From assembly GCF_008828755.2 (NCBI RefSeq), contig NZ_QBLM01000001.1, positions 372,001 to 436,000 of the forward strand: a stretch of DNA of 64,000 nucleotides, given 5' to 3'. Below the pieces are notes generated by a model that had not been told where the DNA came from, searched no databases, and saw only the letters and a list, made by a program, of their open reading frames with translations. Below are positions 36,940-47,763 of this stretch, piece after piece. The position numbers were made by a program, and so were the translations under genes. This DNA is from [Borrelia] turdi. GTDB lineage: Bacteria > Spirochaetota > Spirochaetia > Borreliales > Borreliaceae. The first letter of the stretch is position 1. Every line of letters begins with the position of its first letter.

Positions 36940-37920
36940 CTATTTTAAAAAATTTCCTAACTCAACAGATGCAATAAACCCCTCAGCAGCAGCAGTAATG
37001 GCTTGAGCATAAAGCTTATTACTAACATCTCCACACGAAAAAACACCATCAACACTTGTTTTAACAACATCTTTAGTTATAATAAACCCTTCTTCATCCA
37101 AGTCCAAAAATCCCTTTAAAAATTCTGTATTCGGCTTATAGCCAACAGCCATAAATACAGCATTTACTTCTAATACATAAACAACATTATCTTTTTCATT
37201 GAAAATCTTAACCGAAGAAACAGAAGATTTACCATCTACTTCTATGGCTTCTGAATTATACAAAATTTCAATATTTGGCAACTTTGCAACACTATCTCTT
37301 AACATAGCAATAGCTCTAAGATAATCTTTTCTTACAATAAGATAAACCTTATCCGCTAATTTGCTTAAATAAATTGCTTCTGAAAGGGCAGTATTACCTC
37401 CACCAATTACTGCAACCCTTTTACCTTTAAAAAGATGTCCATCACAAATAGCACAAACCGAAATACCTTTATTCCAAAATAAATCTGAATTTTTAAGAGT
37501 TTCAAGTTTTTTAGGTTTTGATCCCACAGCAATAATAACAGCTTTACTTTTATAAACATAATTTTCTGTACAAAGATAAAAAATACCATCCTTTCTTTTT
37601 ATAGAAAAAACAGTTTCGGGAAAAGTTTTGGCTCCAAGATTTACTACTTGCTCTCTCATATTTAACATCAAATCTCTACCACTTATTCCATTTTTAAAGC
37701 CAGGATAATTATAAACTTCTGTGGTTGTAGTAAGCTGCCCTCCAGGCTCAGGTCCTTCTAAAATAGCAGTTTTATAATTGCTCATAACAGAATAAATCCC
37801 AGCTGTTAAACCAGCCGGACCAGACCCCACAATTATTACATCCTCAATAAATTCTATCTCTTTTTGAGATAAATTTTCCTTTTTGGTCAGATTTATATCA
37901 ATAGTTTCAAATTCTAACAT
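36940..37920 (-). CDS. trxB: thioredoxin reductase
   Basis: 326-residue FAD/NADPH flavoenzyme that reduces thioredoxin. FAD motif GSGPAGLTAG (residues 32-41), redox-active CAICD (Cys156, Cys159), NADPH motif GGGNTALSEA and the C-terminal FSCGDVSNK. About 25 residues precede the usual start of the family. Borrelia lacks glutathione, so this pathway, with CoA disulfide reduction, is its main thiol system (known from the genus). It follows the pheT terminator, so it likely has its own promoter. Confidence 0.95.
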   Translation of the reverse strand: MLEFETIDINLTKKENLSQKEIEFIEDVIIVGSGPAGLTAGIYSVMSNYKTAILEGPEPGGQLTTTTEVYNYPGFKNGISGRDLMLNMREQVVNLGAKTFPETVFSIKRKDGIFYLCTENYVYKSKAVIIAVGSKPKKLETLKNSDLFWNKGISVCAICDGHLFKGKRVAVIGGGNTALSEAIYLSKLADKVYLIVRKDYLRAIAMLRDSVAKLPNIEILYNSEAIEVDGKSSVSSVKIFNEKDNVVYVLEVNAVFMAVGYKPNTEFLKGFLDLDEEGFIITKDVVKTSVDGVFSCGDVSNKLYAQAITAAAEGFIASVELGNFLK

Positions 37921-37948
37921 ATCTAAACTTCAACTCTCTCTTAAAAAT

Positions 37949-37987
37949 TTGAATATTAATCTTAGCGTTGCTAAAATTAATATTCAA
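37949..37987 (-). terminator. strong hairpin terminator at the end of the der-pheT operon
   Basis: Arms 37949-37960 and 37976-37987 are perfect 12-base complements; inside, after one C-A mismatch, TTAGC (37962-37966) pairs with GCTAA (37970-37974) around the loop GTT. On the minus strand the stem is followed by ATTTTT. It starts 3 bases after the pheT stop. Confidence 0.8.
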
Positions 37988-37990
37988 CAC

Positions 37991-39691
37991 TTAAGATTGA
38001 CTCATAAGCTTATTGATATTAACCTCAAAAACAGAACATGGAATAAAAATTCCAAAATTATTTAAAACATAAGGTGAAATTTCACCAAAACTACCTACAT
38101 TCAAGTCTTCAATTAAAATATCCGCGCTCCTACCATTAATATAAAAAGTAGCCTTTGATTCCCTTAAATTAATCTTAATATTTAAATAATAAAAAAACGT
38201 TGCAACAATTGAATTAATCTCATTAAAAGAAATTTCTTTGCCAGACATTAAAAAAGCTAAATTAGTAAAAGTGCTTGTTCCTTCAAAAGTATCCAAATTC
38301 TTTAAAGCTACCTTACCAACTTCAAAAATTTTATGTGGATAAGGAAAATTAGAACTAACGCTTTCTGATTTTAATAAATTAGGAATTATTGATGCCCTAA
38401 TATATTCATAATTCTCTGTCATTGGATTAGATACTTTTAAAAAATTTTTATCATTAATATTCATTCTGTCAATAAAATCTTTCTTAGAGCCCATATAATT
38501 ATAAATCATCTCCTGAAATCCCATACCCACCATTAAATTTCTGACATTCCTTGAAAACTCTTCCAAATCGCTAAGCTTTCCAACTGCAAAAGCCTTAGGA
38601 AGCTCTGGATTAAAACTTGCAAGACCTTCTCCTATCATTACATCTTCAATTACATCAACCTCATGAAGAAAGTCGTTTCTATAAAAAGGCGGGATAATAT
38701 AGTTTTTCAAATCTCTAGAATAAGAATTTACTCCCATTTTTTTTAAATTAAGACAAATGCGTTCTAATGTTAAATTGCTTCCAAGCAGTCTATTAACATT
38801 TTTAACATTAAACTCCACTTCTTCTTGAAAATAATAAGGGCATACTAATTCTTTAAATTCTAAGCCAAAAGGCTCTCTAAAGACAGTTTTTACGGGCAAA
38901 ATTTCAAAACCCATATCATAAAAATCACAAGCTACTATAGATAACGCTAACAAAGTTGCTTCAAAATCGATACCTGTAACCTCAATAAATAAATCAGTAT
39001 CACCGACCTTTAAAGATCCAATATTGTTAGAATTAATTATTGGGGGATAAGAGACTACATTATTATTATTATCTAATAATAACGGATACTTATCAAAATT
39101 TTTGATAATATGAGAATATTCCAATCCTTTAGGATGCTTTTTGTTTATTTCTAAAAGGGAAAGCTCATAATCCATTCCTAAAGGAATAAACCTATGATTA
39201 GGAGATGAAGCAATATAACTTATTGGGAATTTAATAAACTTAGAATTATACATCCCCATTGCAACTCTTCTCCTCTTTTGTCCATAACTTTGACAAAGTT
39301 TTTCTTGAAATTGAATTAATGCCTCAAGCATTCTATTATTAATAATCAATCCTTTTGCTAAAAATCCAAAAATAAACGGCCTGATTTGAGATATTTCATT
39401 ATCCACCAAAATTTCACCATGGCACTTTTTAAAATCTCCTTTTTTTGAAAAAAAATCATAATAAGGCATTTCTCCAAAAAGATATGTTTTTATTTGACGA
39501 GCAAGTCCAGTATAAGACCACAAATCTGGCCTATTTGTATCATTAAATTCTATTTTTATTTTTTCTGAACTTTCATCAAACCCATCAAATTCTGCTTTAA
39601 ATAGCTCAAGTAATTCTGAAATCTCTAAATCTGTAAAATTTCTTCCTACTTTATCTAAAAAAAGATTTTTGTAAATTTCTATCTTTGGCAT
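37991..39691 (-). CDS. pheT: phenylalanyl-tRNA synthetase beta subunit, archaeal type
   Basis: 566 residues, the short archaeal/eukaryal form rather than the roughly 800-residue bacterial form; it lacks the bacterial N-terminal tRNA-binding domain. It starts with MPKIEIYKNLFLDKVG, has the B3/B4 editing region in the first half and the B5 and catalytic-like core in the second. It charges tRNA-Phe with the alpha subunit, whose gene overlaps its start by 13 bases. Spirochaete PheRS of this type is known as an ancient transfer from an archaeal lineage. Confidence 0.93.
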   Translation of the reverse strand: MPKIEIYKNLFLDKVGRNFTDLEISELLELFKAEFDGFDESSEKIKIEFNDTNRPDLWSYTGLARQIKTYLFGEMPYYDFFSKKGDFKKCHGEILVDNEISQIRPFIFGFLAKGLIINNRMLEALIQFQEKLCQSYGQKRRRVAMGMYNSKFIKFPISYIASSPNHRFIPLGMDYELSLLEINKKHPKGLEYSHIIKNFDKYPLLLDNNNNVVSYPPIINSNNIGSLKVGDTDLFIEVTGIDFEATLLALSIVACDFYDMGFEILPVKTVFREPFGLEFKELVCPYYFQEEVEFNVKNVNRLLGSNLTLERICLNLKKMGVNSYSRDLKNYIIPPFYRNDFLHEVDVIEDVMIGEGLASFNPELPKAFAVGKLSDLEEFSRNVRNLMVGMGFQEMIYNYMGSKKDFIDRMNINDKNFLKVSNPMTENYEYIRASIIPNLLKSESVSSNFPYPHKIFEVGKVALKNLDTFEGTSTFTNLAFLMSGKEISFNEINSIVATFFYYLNIKINLRESKATFYINGRSADILIEDLNVGSFGEISPYVLNNFGIFIPCSVFEVNINKLMSQS

Positions 39692-41244
39692 CTTATATTT
39701 CCTCGCCTTAAAACAACATCACTAATATCATAAGTAAAAAGATCTCTTAAATCATTTAAACCCAATTGCATTAAAGCCATTCTATCTATTCCAATCCCCC
39801 AAGCAATAACAGGAATATCAATGCCTAAAGGCTTTGTAACTTCTGGCCTAAAAATTCCACTTCCTCCAAGCTCAAACCAGCCAAGAACAGGGTGTTTTAC
39901 ATGTATTTCAATCGAAGGTTCAGTAAAAGGAAAATATGCAGGAACATATTTAACTTCTGTAGCACCTGCAAACTCTTTGGCAAAAATTTCAAGAAGACCC
40001 AACAAAGTTTTAATGCTAACATTATCCTCAATAACAATGCCCTCAGTTTGATAAAAATCGACTCCGTGAGTTGCATCTACTTGATCATATCTAAAACATC
40101 TAATAACTCCAAAATATCTGCTTGGATTTTTGGCATTAATCAATTGTTTTGCAGAAAGAACAGTACCCTGAGTTCTTAAAACCAACCTCTTAGAAAGATC
40201 TTCATTAAAACTATATCTCCAGCCTCTTGAACCTGTTGCATGGCCTGTTTCGTGAGCTAATTTTACATTAGAAAAATAAGGTTCGGGTAAAGATTTTTGC
40301 ATACTAGGATCTGAAATGTAATAAACATCCTTAATATCACGAGAAGGATGAAATTGAGGCATAAAAAGAGCATCATTGTTGAAAAATTCTGTTTCTACTA
40401 AAGGACCGTCAAACTCTTCAAAACCAAGACCTACTAATTTGTCTTTAATTTTAGAAATATAATCTAAATAAGAATTAAAGCGCCCAATAAAAGTTTTAGC
40501 TGATGGAATATGAATATTATAAGCTCTAAATTTTTTATTCTCATAAGTTTTATTTTTTAAAATTTCAGGAGTAAGCTTAGTAAGCTCATCTCCTGTTAAT
40601 CTACTTTTAATTAAAAAATTTTTTACTTCCAATCCAAAACTAGATAATCTAAACTTTAAATCAAGTTTTTCTATTATTTTAAAAAATACAGAATCTGATC
40701 CTTTTTTCTTAGCAAAATTTGATATTAATAAAAGCTCTTCGGTTGTTAAACTTTCTCTAAGAAGATCGCTGCTTTTTGCCCTTTCTAACAAAACACGTAT
40801 TTTTTGATAATTAGCCTCTATGCCATCGTCTAAACAATTTATAATAATCTTTTTATTTAAATCAAGAGAAAGAATGCCCTCTTTTAATAAATTGCCAAAC
40901 GCTTTTCTTACTTCTTTAACATCAAGATCCAGCTCTAAAGCCAAATCTGAAACCAATACTGCATTTCTAGAGACCAGATTTATTATTTTCTCTTCAACAA
41001 ACCCATCTCTTAAAACGTTAAGCCCCCTTTCTGTTGCTTTATAAAATACATTTAATTTCCTATAAATTTCTTCAATAATCCTTTTAGAATTTAGCCATTC
41101 AATTGTTTTATTTGCCTGACCTTCATTAAACCCTAATTTTTCAATAATAATTGAAGCAGAAATATCATCCTTTTCTTGATTATTTAAAATTACTTTTATC
41201 TCAAGAGGATGTAATGTTTTTATTAAATTTAAATCTGCCTTCAT
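39679..41244 (-). CDS. pheS: phenylalanyl-tRNA synthetase alpha subunit, archaeal type
   Basis: 521 residues, longer than the 330-350 of bacterial PheS. The first 180 residues are winged-helix DNA-binding-like modules, as in archaeal and eukaryal alpha subunits. The class II core follows: motif 2 around VIRCFRYDQVDATH, with FHQTEG-like FYQTEG, and motif 3 with AWGIGIDRMALMQLG. It starts 11 bases after the giant coiled-coil gene. Confidence 0.95.
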   Translation of the reverse strand: MKADLNLIKTLHPLEIKVILNNQEKDDISASIIIEKLGFNEGQANKTIEWLNSKRIIEEIYRKLNVFYKATERGLNVLRDGFVEEKIINLVSRNAVLVSDLALELDLDVKEVRKAFGNLLKEGILSLDLNKKIIINCLDDGIEANYQKIRVLLERAKSSDLLRESLTTEELLLISNFAKKKGSDSVFFKIIEKLDLKFRLSSFGLEVKNFLIKSRLTGDELTKLTPEILKNKTYENKKFRAYNIHIPSAKTFIGRFNSYLDYISKIKDKLVGLGFEEFDGPLVETEFFNNDALFMPQFHPSRDIKDVYYISDPSMQKSLPEPYFSNVKLAHETGHATGSRGWRYSFNEDLSKRLVLRTQGTVLSAKQLINAKNPSRYFGVIRCFRYDQVDATHGVDFYQTEGIVIEDNVSIKTLLGLLEIFAKEFAGATEVKYVPAYFPFTEPSIEIHVKHPVLGWFELGGSGIFRPEVTKPLGIDIPVIAWGIGIDRMALMQLGLNDLRDLFTYDISDVVLRRGNIRCQR

Positions 41245-41255
41245 AAATATAACCT

Positions 41256-44200
41256 TTAATCACCCTTATTACTTATACCAAGCTCTAAAATAAGCTCAAC
41301 TTCACCAATAGATAATTTAGTAGCTCTAGAAATTTCTTCAGCGCTCCACCCTTGCCTCATTAATTTTATTACAGAATTTCTAACAGTTTCATTATTAAAA
41401 CCAACATTATCTTGATATTTAGAATCTGTTTTAACAAGAATACCAAGAGTTTTTATTCTCTCTTCTGCTGCAACATTTAAATTCTCCAACCTTGTCTCAG
41501 ATTTAACTACTTTCTCTCTCATAATTAAAGTATTTTTCAACCTATTTTCAATATCTAAGAGCATTTCCTTTAAATTTTTAGCATTAATCAACACTTCTTC
41601 TGACAACCCTTTGTTTAATAAGAGACTCGAAACAACATTTTCCATATCTTTGAGATTGTCCTGAAACTTAGCGCTCTCTTTATTTAAAGTATTAAATCTT
41701 TTTTCCACTTCATTTATTAAATCAAAATTTTTATCAACGGACTCTATAGTACTCTTTAATATACCCTCTTTGTTGCTAATCCTTTCATAATTATCAAGAA
41801 TAGTTCTCTGCTCATCGGCTATCTCTTTTATTTTGGCCTTATAAATTTGCATTTCATCATAAGATTCGATCAAGCTCTTATATCTACTATCAAATGAAGA
41901 GTAAAATTCAAAAAATCTATTAAAATCATTCTTAATAGCCTTAATAGATTCCTGTTCTAACTTTAACTCATTAAAAGTTTCAATAATGCCCAATGTTTCT
42001 TTTTGAATATTATGGAATTCTTTGTTAACATTTTCAAAATTATTTTTATATTCCTGAGCAGAGTCTATCTCATTCTTTAAAGTTTCCCATAATTTTTCCA
42101 ACTTGTCCTTAAGAGAATAAGCTTCCAAAAATATCGAATTATTTTTTTCAAGCTCAGCATCTAATTTTTTAAAATTTGCAATTTGCAGATTTATTTTATT
42201 ATAACTATCTTCAAATTCTTTTTTCAAATCAGATTTATATTCAACCAAATTGTCTTTAATGTCACTAATAAATTTATTAAATTCAATATCACAATTTAAT
42301 ATTTTAGATTCAAGCCCTAAAATATTAGTATCAACTTCTTTTAATAATTCTTTATGATTTTTCTTAAATTCAGCTTCAAATTTATCAATTTGTTCTTGTA
42401 GGCCATTCTTTATGGTTTGAATCTCCAAAGTTGAATGTTTTAAACTCTTTTTAAGCTCGTCCTCAAGTAAACTAAACTCTGATTTTATTGATTTAGAAAA
42501 CGAATTATATTCATTTTCAATTGATGTCTCAATATTATTTCTATATAAACTAATTTTTTCAGAAAATTCTGAAATATTTTTATGCATTAATTCAATTTGA
42601 CCCTCAAAACTTTCTTTATCACTAGAGATTACATCAACCATTTCCCGCCTTACTTTATCAAGATTAGAAGACAAGTTTGTAAATTCATGCTCCAATTTTT
42701 GATTAAGCTCAAAAATCCTATCTTCAAGATTCTTTTGCTGAGTTAAAAATTTCACTTCTGCTTGAATTAAAATGTCTTCAGCTTTCTTATTAACCCTTTC
42801 GTCTATCTTTTCTACTTTAAAATCAACAATTTTTTCAAGATCTAAAACTTTAAGATTTAATGATTCACCAATATTTTTAAAATCAAGATGAACTGATTGT
42901 TCAATTTTTTTAGCCTCGCTTTGCAAATTGCCAAAAATCTCTTCAGCCTTAATTTCAAAACCATCTTTAAAAGATTCTAAACCAATCTTAACATTAAGAA
43001 TATCATTCTCAAATGATCTAATTTCAAGTTCAGCAAGACTTATTTTCTTTTCTATTGCACTATAAGATTTTTCTTGCCAATTTTTTACATCATCTTTTAT
43101 ATTTAAAAACCAAGAATCAATAATATTTTGCCGATTATTTACAAAATCAATAAATTCATCTACTCTCCCGGTAATATTAGTTTCCATTAAAGCTATCTCA
43201 TTCTCCATATCTTTTTTTTTAGAAGAAAATTCTTTAGTAAAATCTAAATAAAAATTTTCTTTATCATTTTTGATTTTTTGTTCAATATCTAGGCTAAAAC
43301 TTTGAATAAGCTCTGTTTTGTCTTCTAAATTTTTAGATAAATTATGTTCTAAATCTTGAATTTTATCATTATATGAAGAAATAAATTTTTCCAAAGAATA
43401 TTTAAGCTCTTCACCTCTAATTTTCAAATCCTTGAAAAAATCTTCTTCTAATAGCTTAAGATGTGATGAAACATTATGATAAGACTCCTCTTTTAATCTA
43501 ATAACATCTTTTTCAACATTATTTAAATCAGATTCAAGATTTTTAAGATTTTTCAGTTGAGATTCAAGCTCAAAAATCATCTCTTTATTCGAATGCTTAA
43601 ACTCTTGACTTAAAGTTGTAATATAAGAATTTAATCTTTCTAAAAACTCATCATGCATATCAACATACTTTTTCTCAAGACTATCATATTGACTTAAAGC
43701 TAAATTATCAATGGCTTTAATTTTATTGTCAATTTTACTCTCCAAATCCAATTGACCTTCATTACACCTTTCTTCAAGTTCAACATACTTAAGATTAAAA
43801 TCATTGGCTATTTTATCAATACACCCATTCACCTTGTCATTCAAATTTTTTTCTATGCTATCAAAAGTATTCTCAATCAATTTTAAAGAATCAATTCTTT
43901 TATGAATTTCATTTTCATACTTTACAATGTCATCGTCAATTAAAGTGTTTACCCTTTTTATACAAACTTCAAAATGATTTTTTATACTCTCTTCAACACC
44001 TGCCTTAATCTCTCCAAATTGAGAATTTATAATGCCGTAACAATCTTTAATTTTATCTCTTAATTCTTTTTCAAACTCTAAAATATCTTTTGATCTTTGC
44101 TCTATTATTTCAAAATTATGATCCATTTCAGAAATCTTAACCTGCAAATTTTCATCATTGATTGTAAGTGTTTTATAAATCTCATCTCTAATTTTTGAAA

Positions 44201-47200
44201 TAGCTCCCTCGCTCTCAATTAAAAATGTAGAATATCTCTCTTCAAAATTACTCTCAATAAGTTTAAATCTTTCCCTATAAAGATCGTTTAAAAACTCAGA
44301 CTTGCTCTCAATATTATTCTTAAGATCATTTGTTATCTCTCCAAATCTCTCTTTTGCTTGCATAATATCACTATCAATCGTTTTTCTATAATCAATTGCT
44401 TCCTCTAATCTAGATTTATAATACTGCTCAATCTCTTTAACAAACTCACTAATTTTTGCTTTTCCATCATCTGTTAGATCTTTAACTTTTAATTCAAATT
44501 TTTCAACTTGATATTTTGATACATCAAAAGATTCCTTAAGTTTTTGAAGATTTTCATCCATACCTTTACTAAGACTATCTATTTTATCTGTTAATCTTCT
44601 ATTTAGATTTTCAATCTCATGCATTATTTCATTTTCAAGTTTGCTAGAAATATTTTCTGAATACCCTCTATAATTAGATATCACCTCATTATATTTTCCA
44701 TTAATTTCTTTGTTTATATCATTAAACTTTACACTAAGAGAATCAAGAGTAATGTCTATATTAGCCTGAAAAGACGCAATATCGGTTCTTTTGTCCTGCA
44801 ATAAACTATCAACCTCTTTAACAAATTCCTCTGAATTATTTAAAACTACAGCAAACTTTTTTGACAAATTTTCTTCAAGTTCTCGAGCCTCTTTATCAAA
44901 ATGATTCATTATATCTTGTAAAAGCTCGTCAGAATATATAGCACCTTGATTTCTAAACTCATCTATTTTCTCAAGATAATAACTCTCAAGACTTTCTATA
45001 GAAAATTTAAGCTCTTTGATTTTTGTAGTCACCTCAGAATCTATTAAATCCAGATCAACTTTACCCGAAGATAATAAATTCTCAATTTTAACGGTTATTT
45101 CGTTCAATTTGCCTTGCCAATCGCTCAGCTTGTTATCTACTTCATTGTTAATTGAATCTTTCCTATTTAAAATATCTTCAGAAATTCTATCTAAAAAATC
45201 ATCAATTTGCTTTTGATTGTCTGATTTTATATTAGAGACAATTTGTAATTTTGATTCAATAAATTCATTAAGATCAGATTTAAAATTATTTAAAATATCT
45301 TCTGATTCAATCTTGAAATCTTTTAACTTATAATCACATTCTTCAATCTTGCTTATAATAAAATTATTCTTGTCATCAAACTTTTTATTCAAATCTTCAA
45401 GCATAAATACACTTTTATCTTTAATTATTTCTGTTTGCCTATTAATAAATTCTTTAATTCCCAATATAGCCTCATCACTTTGTGAATATGACATATCTTT
45501 TAATTCTTTATATTTCTCTATCACCAAACTCTCAATATCGCCTGTTTTTAACAAAACATATTCCATTCTATCGTTAACATCTCTTTCTAAATTTTCTATC
45601 TTTAAAGTAGCAGACGAAAGTAGCTCTTCACTAGAAATCTTAATATCAAGCAACGATTTATTTAAAGCAATAAGCTCATCTTTCCAATTACCATGCATGT
45701 CCATAGCTTTTTTTTGAATATGATCTGAAAGATCATTAAAAACGCTCTCACTAAGCTCTATTCCTTTGTCTTTCTGAATCTGAATTAAACTTAAAAATTC
45801 TTCATTTGTTTTATTTATTTGAGATTCAATGTTTTTTAAATTAGAATCCATTTCTCCTTGCCACTTTGAATATTGAAGCTTGCTTTCTTCTAGTTTACTA
45901 ACAAAAATATTTACCTCATCGTAATAACGATCCTTAAACTCTACTATATTTTTACCAATTTCATCTTTAATGTTAATTAAACTAGTATTAAAATCTTGCT
46001 TTAAAATCTCTTGATTTTCTTCAAAAATATTACACAAAGATCCAATTTCATTTTCTAATTTTTTGTTTAAATCTTGGAATTCTTGATAATTATTAATCGC
46101 ATCCTGAGAGAGTGTGTCAAATTTCTCACCATAAATTAAAGAAAACTCATCCATTTCTGCTGTTAATTTATCTGTAAAGTCTTTATATTTGGATTCCATT
46201 TGATCTTCAAATTTAGAGCTGCTAGAATCTAAAGATTCAAAAAGAGTCGTGTACTTGGCATTTATATTATCAGTTAAATTTGAATAATTATTATTAAACT
46301 TTGCATTAATTTCTTCAAAATTAGAAATCAAATTATTATTAAGTTTAATAAGCTTGTCTTGAATATTTGAATCAACATCTAAAAGTTGAGATTCTAATTG
46401 CATTTTAAGTTGATTAATATCATTTTTAAAACTTTCACCAAATACTTCAATATCTGCCCCAAATTTATTTTTAAATTCAAGATATATTCCATTAGAATCA
46501 TCTTCAAGCCTTTTCATTAAATCTATAGCACCTACTTGAACACTTTCCATTTTAGAATTCAAATCTAACAAACTAAGCTCTACCTTTTCTCTAATATTCT
46601 TATTAACTTGATTTATTTTATCTTCATAATCCTCATAAATATTTTTAAGATTCAATTCAGTTTGAGATCTAAATTTATCAAAAACATCATCAACCTGCTC
46701 CTCATACTTTCCTACCTCTATTCGTATTGACTCCTCAAGTGAATTAATTCTTGAATAAACATTATCCTTAAAAGAAGAAGTCATAGTAGAAATTTCATTC
46801 TCCACTAAAATCAACTTATCCTCAAGTTTATCTTGAATTTCCTTAGAACGATCATCAACGTATGTAAAGATATCATTAAATTTATTTTGTAATTCTTCAT
46901 TCAGTCTATTTAAAATAAAATCTTCTTTCTCATTAATTTTATTCTTTACGCTCTCCATAATAAGCTCTATAGAATCTTCTATTAACTTATATTTGTTCTC
47001 ATAAAAAATAAAAGAACTTTCTATATCTTTATTATATTTGCCAATATTAAATTCAACTTTTTCAAGAAAATCGTTAAATTCTAAATCTAATTTTTCATTA
47101 CCCTTAACTAAAATATCCTTTTTTCTCTCTTCAATATTTGCTAAATTTTTTTCGTAAAGATCAATTTCTTTATTCAAATTGTCCATTTTAAAAACAAGAT

Positions 47201-47744
47201 CCTTAATATTAATATCAAACTTTTCCCAACTAGCAATTTTGATAGACTCGAGATTTTCTTTATTAGTCTTGTCAAATTTTTCTAACACTGAATTTAAATT
47301 TGATTCAACCGAATCAATCTGAGCATTAAACCCTTTTAAAGTTTTTGAAAGTTTATCTACTATTTTCCCATCAACTTGCAATCTTTGTATATTCTCTTGA
47401 ACTTTAAAGGTCATCTCATCAAGATCTTTAAGCATAGAATCATGATAAGCTATTTTTTTTTCAACCTCTGCGAAATCATTGCTTTTGTTTTTAATCTTTT
47501 GCTGAACTTCGTCAATCTTTTTTATTATTTCTATACTAGATCTTTGATAAGCTTCCATATCAACAGCAAGATCATTAATCTCTTTTGTCTTATCTTCAAT
47601 AAAATCTTCAAGATTAACCTTTGCAAGATCGATGAACTTTTTAATTTTATCTAAAGCTCTAGAACGCTTATCATATTGCCTATAAACAAACAAAACTATT
47701 GAAACCAAAAAAAGGTTAACTAAAATAGTTGCAAAATCTATCAT
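41256..47744 (-). CDS. giant membrane-anchored coiled-coil protein (SpiroCoCo-type)
   Basis: 2162 residues. One hydrophobic segment (about 4-21) after MIDF anchors it in the membrane, with YRQYDKRSR following, so most of it should be cytoplasmic. Nearly all the rest is heptad-rich Glu/Lys/Asn/Leu coiled coil, in related blocks of roughly 90-110 residues. The last 45 residues form a small helix-turn-helix-like motif (GWSAEEISRATKLSIGEVEL). The architecture fits the spirochaete SpiroCoCo coiled-coil family. A structural role such as an inner-membrane filament or spacer is inference. It sits in the operon between a HAD phosphatase and pheS. Confidence 0.85.
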   Translation of the reverse strand: MIDFATILVNLFLVSIVLFVYRQYDKRSRALDKIKKFIDLAKVNLEDFIEDKTKEINDLAVDMEAYQRSSIEIIKKIDEVQQKIKNKSNDFAEVEKKIAYHDSMLKDLDEMTFKVQENIQRLQVDGKIVDKLSKTLKGFNAQIDSVESNLNSVLEKFDKTNKENLESIKIASWEKFDINIKDLVFKMDNLNKEIDLYEKNLANIEERKKDILVKGNEKLDLEFNDFLEKVEFNIGKYNKDIESSFIFYENKYKLIEDSIELIMESVKNKINEKEDFILNRLNEELQNKFNDIFTYVDDRSKEIQDKLEDKLILVENEISTMTSSFKDNVYSRINSLEESIRIEVGKYEEQVDDVFDKFRSQTELNLKNIYEDYEDKINQVNKNIREKVELSLLDLNSKMESVQVGAIDLMKRLEDDSNGIYLEFKNKFGADIEVFGESFKNDINQLKMQLESQLLDVDSNIQDKLIKLNNNLISNFEEINAKFNNNYSNLTDNINAKYTTLFESLDSSSSKFEDQMESKYKDFTDKLTAEMDEFSLIYGEKFDTLSQDAINNYQEFQDLNKKLENEIGSLCNIFEENQEILKQDFNTSLINIKDEIGKNIVEFKDRYYDEVNIFVSKLEESKLQYSKWQGEMDSNLKNIESQINKTNEEFLSLIQIQKDKGIELSESVFNDLSDHIQKKAMDMHGNWKDELIALNKSLLDIKISSEELLSSATLKIENLERDVNDRMEYVLLKTGDIESLVIEKYKELKDMSYSQSDEAILGIKEFINRQTEIIKDKSVFMLEDLNKKFDDKNNFIISKIEECDYKLKDFKIESEDILNNFKSDLNEFIESKLQIVSNIKSDNQKQIDDFLDRISEDILNRKDSINNEVDNKLSDWQGKLNEITVKIENLLSSGKVDLDLIDSEVTTKIKELKFSIESLESYYLEKIDEFRNQGAIYSDELLQDIMNHFDKEARELEENLSKKFAVVLNNSEEFVKEVDSLLQDKRTDIASFQANIDITLDSLSVKFNDINKEINGKYNEVISNYRGYSENISSKLENEIMHEIENLNRRLTDKIDSLSKGMDENLQKLKESFDVSKYQVEKFELKVKDLTDDGKAKISEFVKEIEQYYKSRLEEAIDYRKTIDSDIMQAKERFGEITNDLKNNIESKSEFLNDLYRERFKLIESNFEERYSTFLIESEGAISKIRDEIYKTLTINDENLQVKISEMDHNFEIIEQRSKDILEFEKELRDKIKDCYGIINSQFGEIKAGVEESIKNHFEVCIKRVNTLIDDDIVKYENEIHKRIDSLKLIENTFDSIEKNLNDKVNGCIDKIANDFNLKYVELEERCNEGQLDLESKIDNKIKAIDNLALSQYDSLEKKYVDMHDEFLERLNSYITTLSQEFKHSNKEMIFELESQLKNLKNLESDLNNVEKDVIRLKEESYHNVSSHLKLLEEDFFKDLKIRGEELKYSLEKFISSYNDKIQDLEHNLSKNLEDKTELIQSFSLDIEQKIKNDKENFYLDFTKEFSSKKKDMENEIALMETNITGRVDEFIDFVNNRQNIIDSWFLNIKDDVKNWQEKSYSAIEKKISLAELEIRSFENDILNVKIGLESFKDGFEIKAEEIFGNLQSEAKKIEQSVHLDFKNIGESLNLKVLDLEKIVDFKVEKIDERVNKKAEDILIQAEVKFLTQQKNLEDRIFELNQKLEHEFTNLSSNLDKVRREMVDVISSDKESFEGQIELMHKNISEFSEKISLYRNNIETSIENEYNSFSKSIKSEFSLLEDELKKSLKHSTLEIQTIKNGLQEQIDKFEAEFKKNHKELLKEVDTNILGLESKILNCDIEFNKFISDIKDNLVEYKSDLKKEFEDSYNKINLQIANFKKLDAELEKNNSIFLEAYSLKDKLEKLWETLKNEIDSAQEYKNNFENVNKEFHNIQKETLGIIETFNELKLEQESIKAIKNDFNRFFEFYSSFDSRYKSLIESYDEMQIYKAKIKEIADEQRTILDNYERISNKEGILKSTIESVDKNFDLINEVEKRFNTLNKESAKFQDNLKDMENVVSSLLLNKGLSEEVLINAKNLKEMLLDIENRLKNTLIMREKVVKSETRLENLNVAAEERIKTLGILVKTDSKYQDNVGFNNETVRNSVIKLMRQGWSAEEISRATKLSIGEVELILELGISNKGD

Positions 47745-47763
47745 AAAATATTATACCCATATT

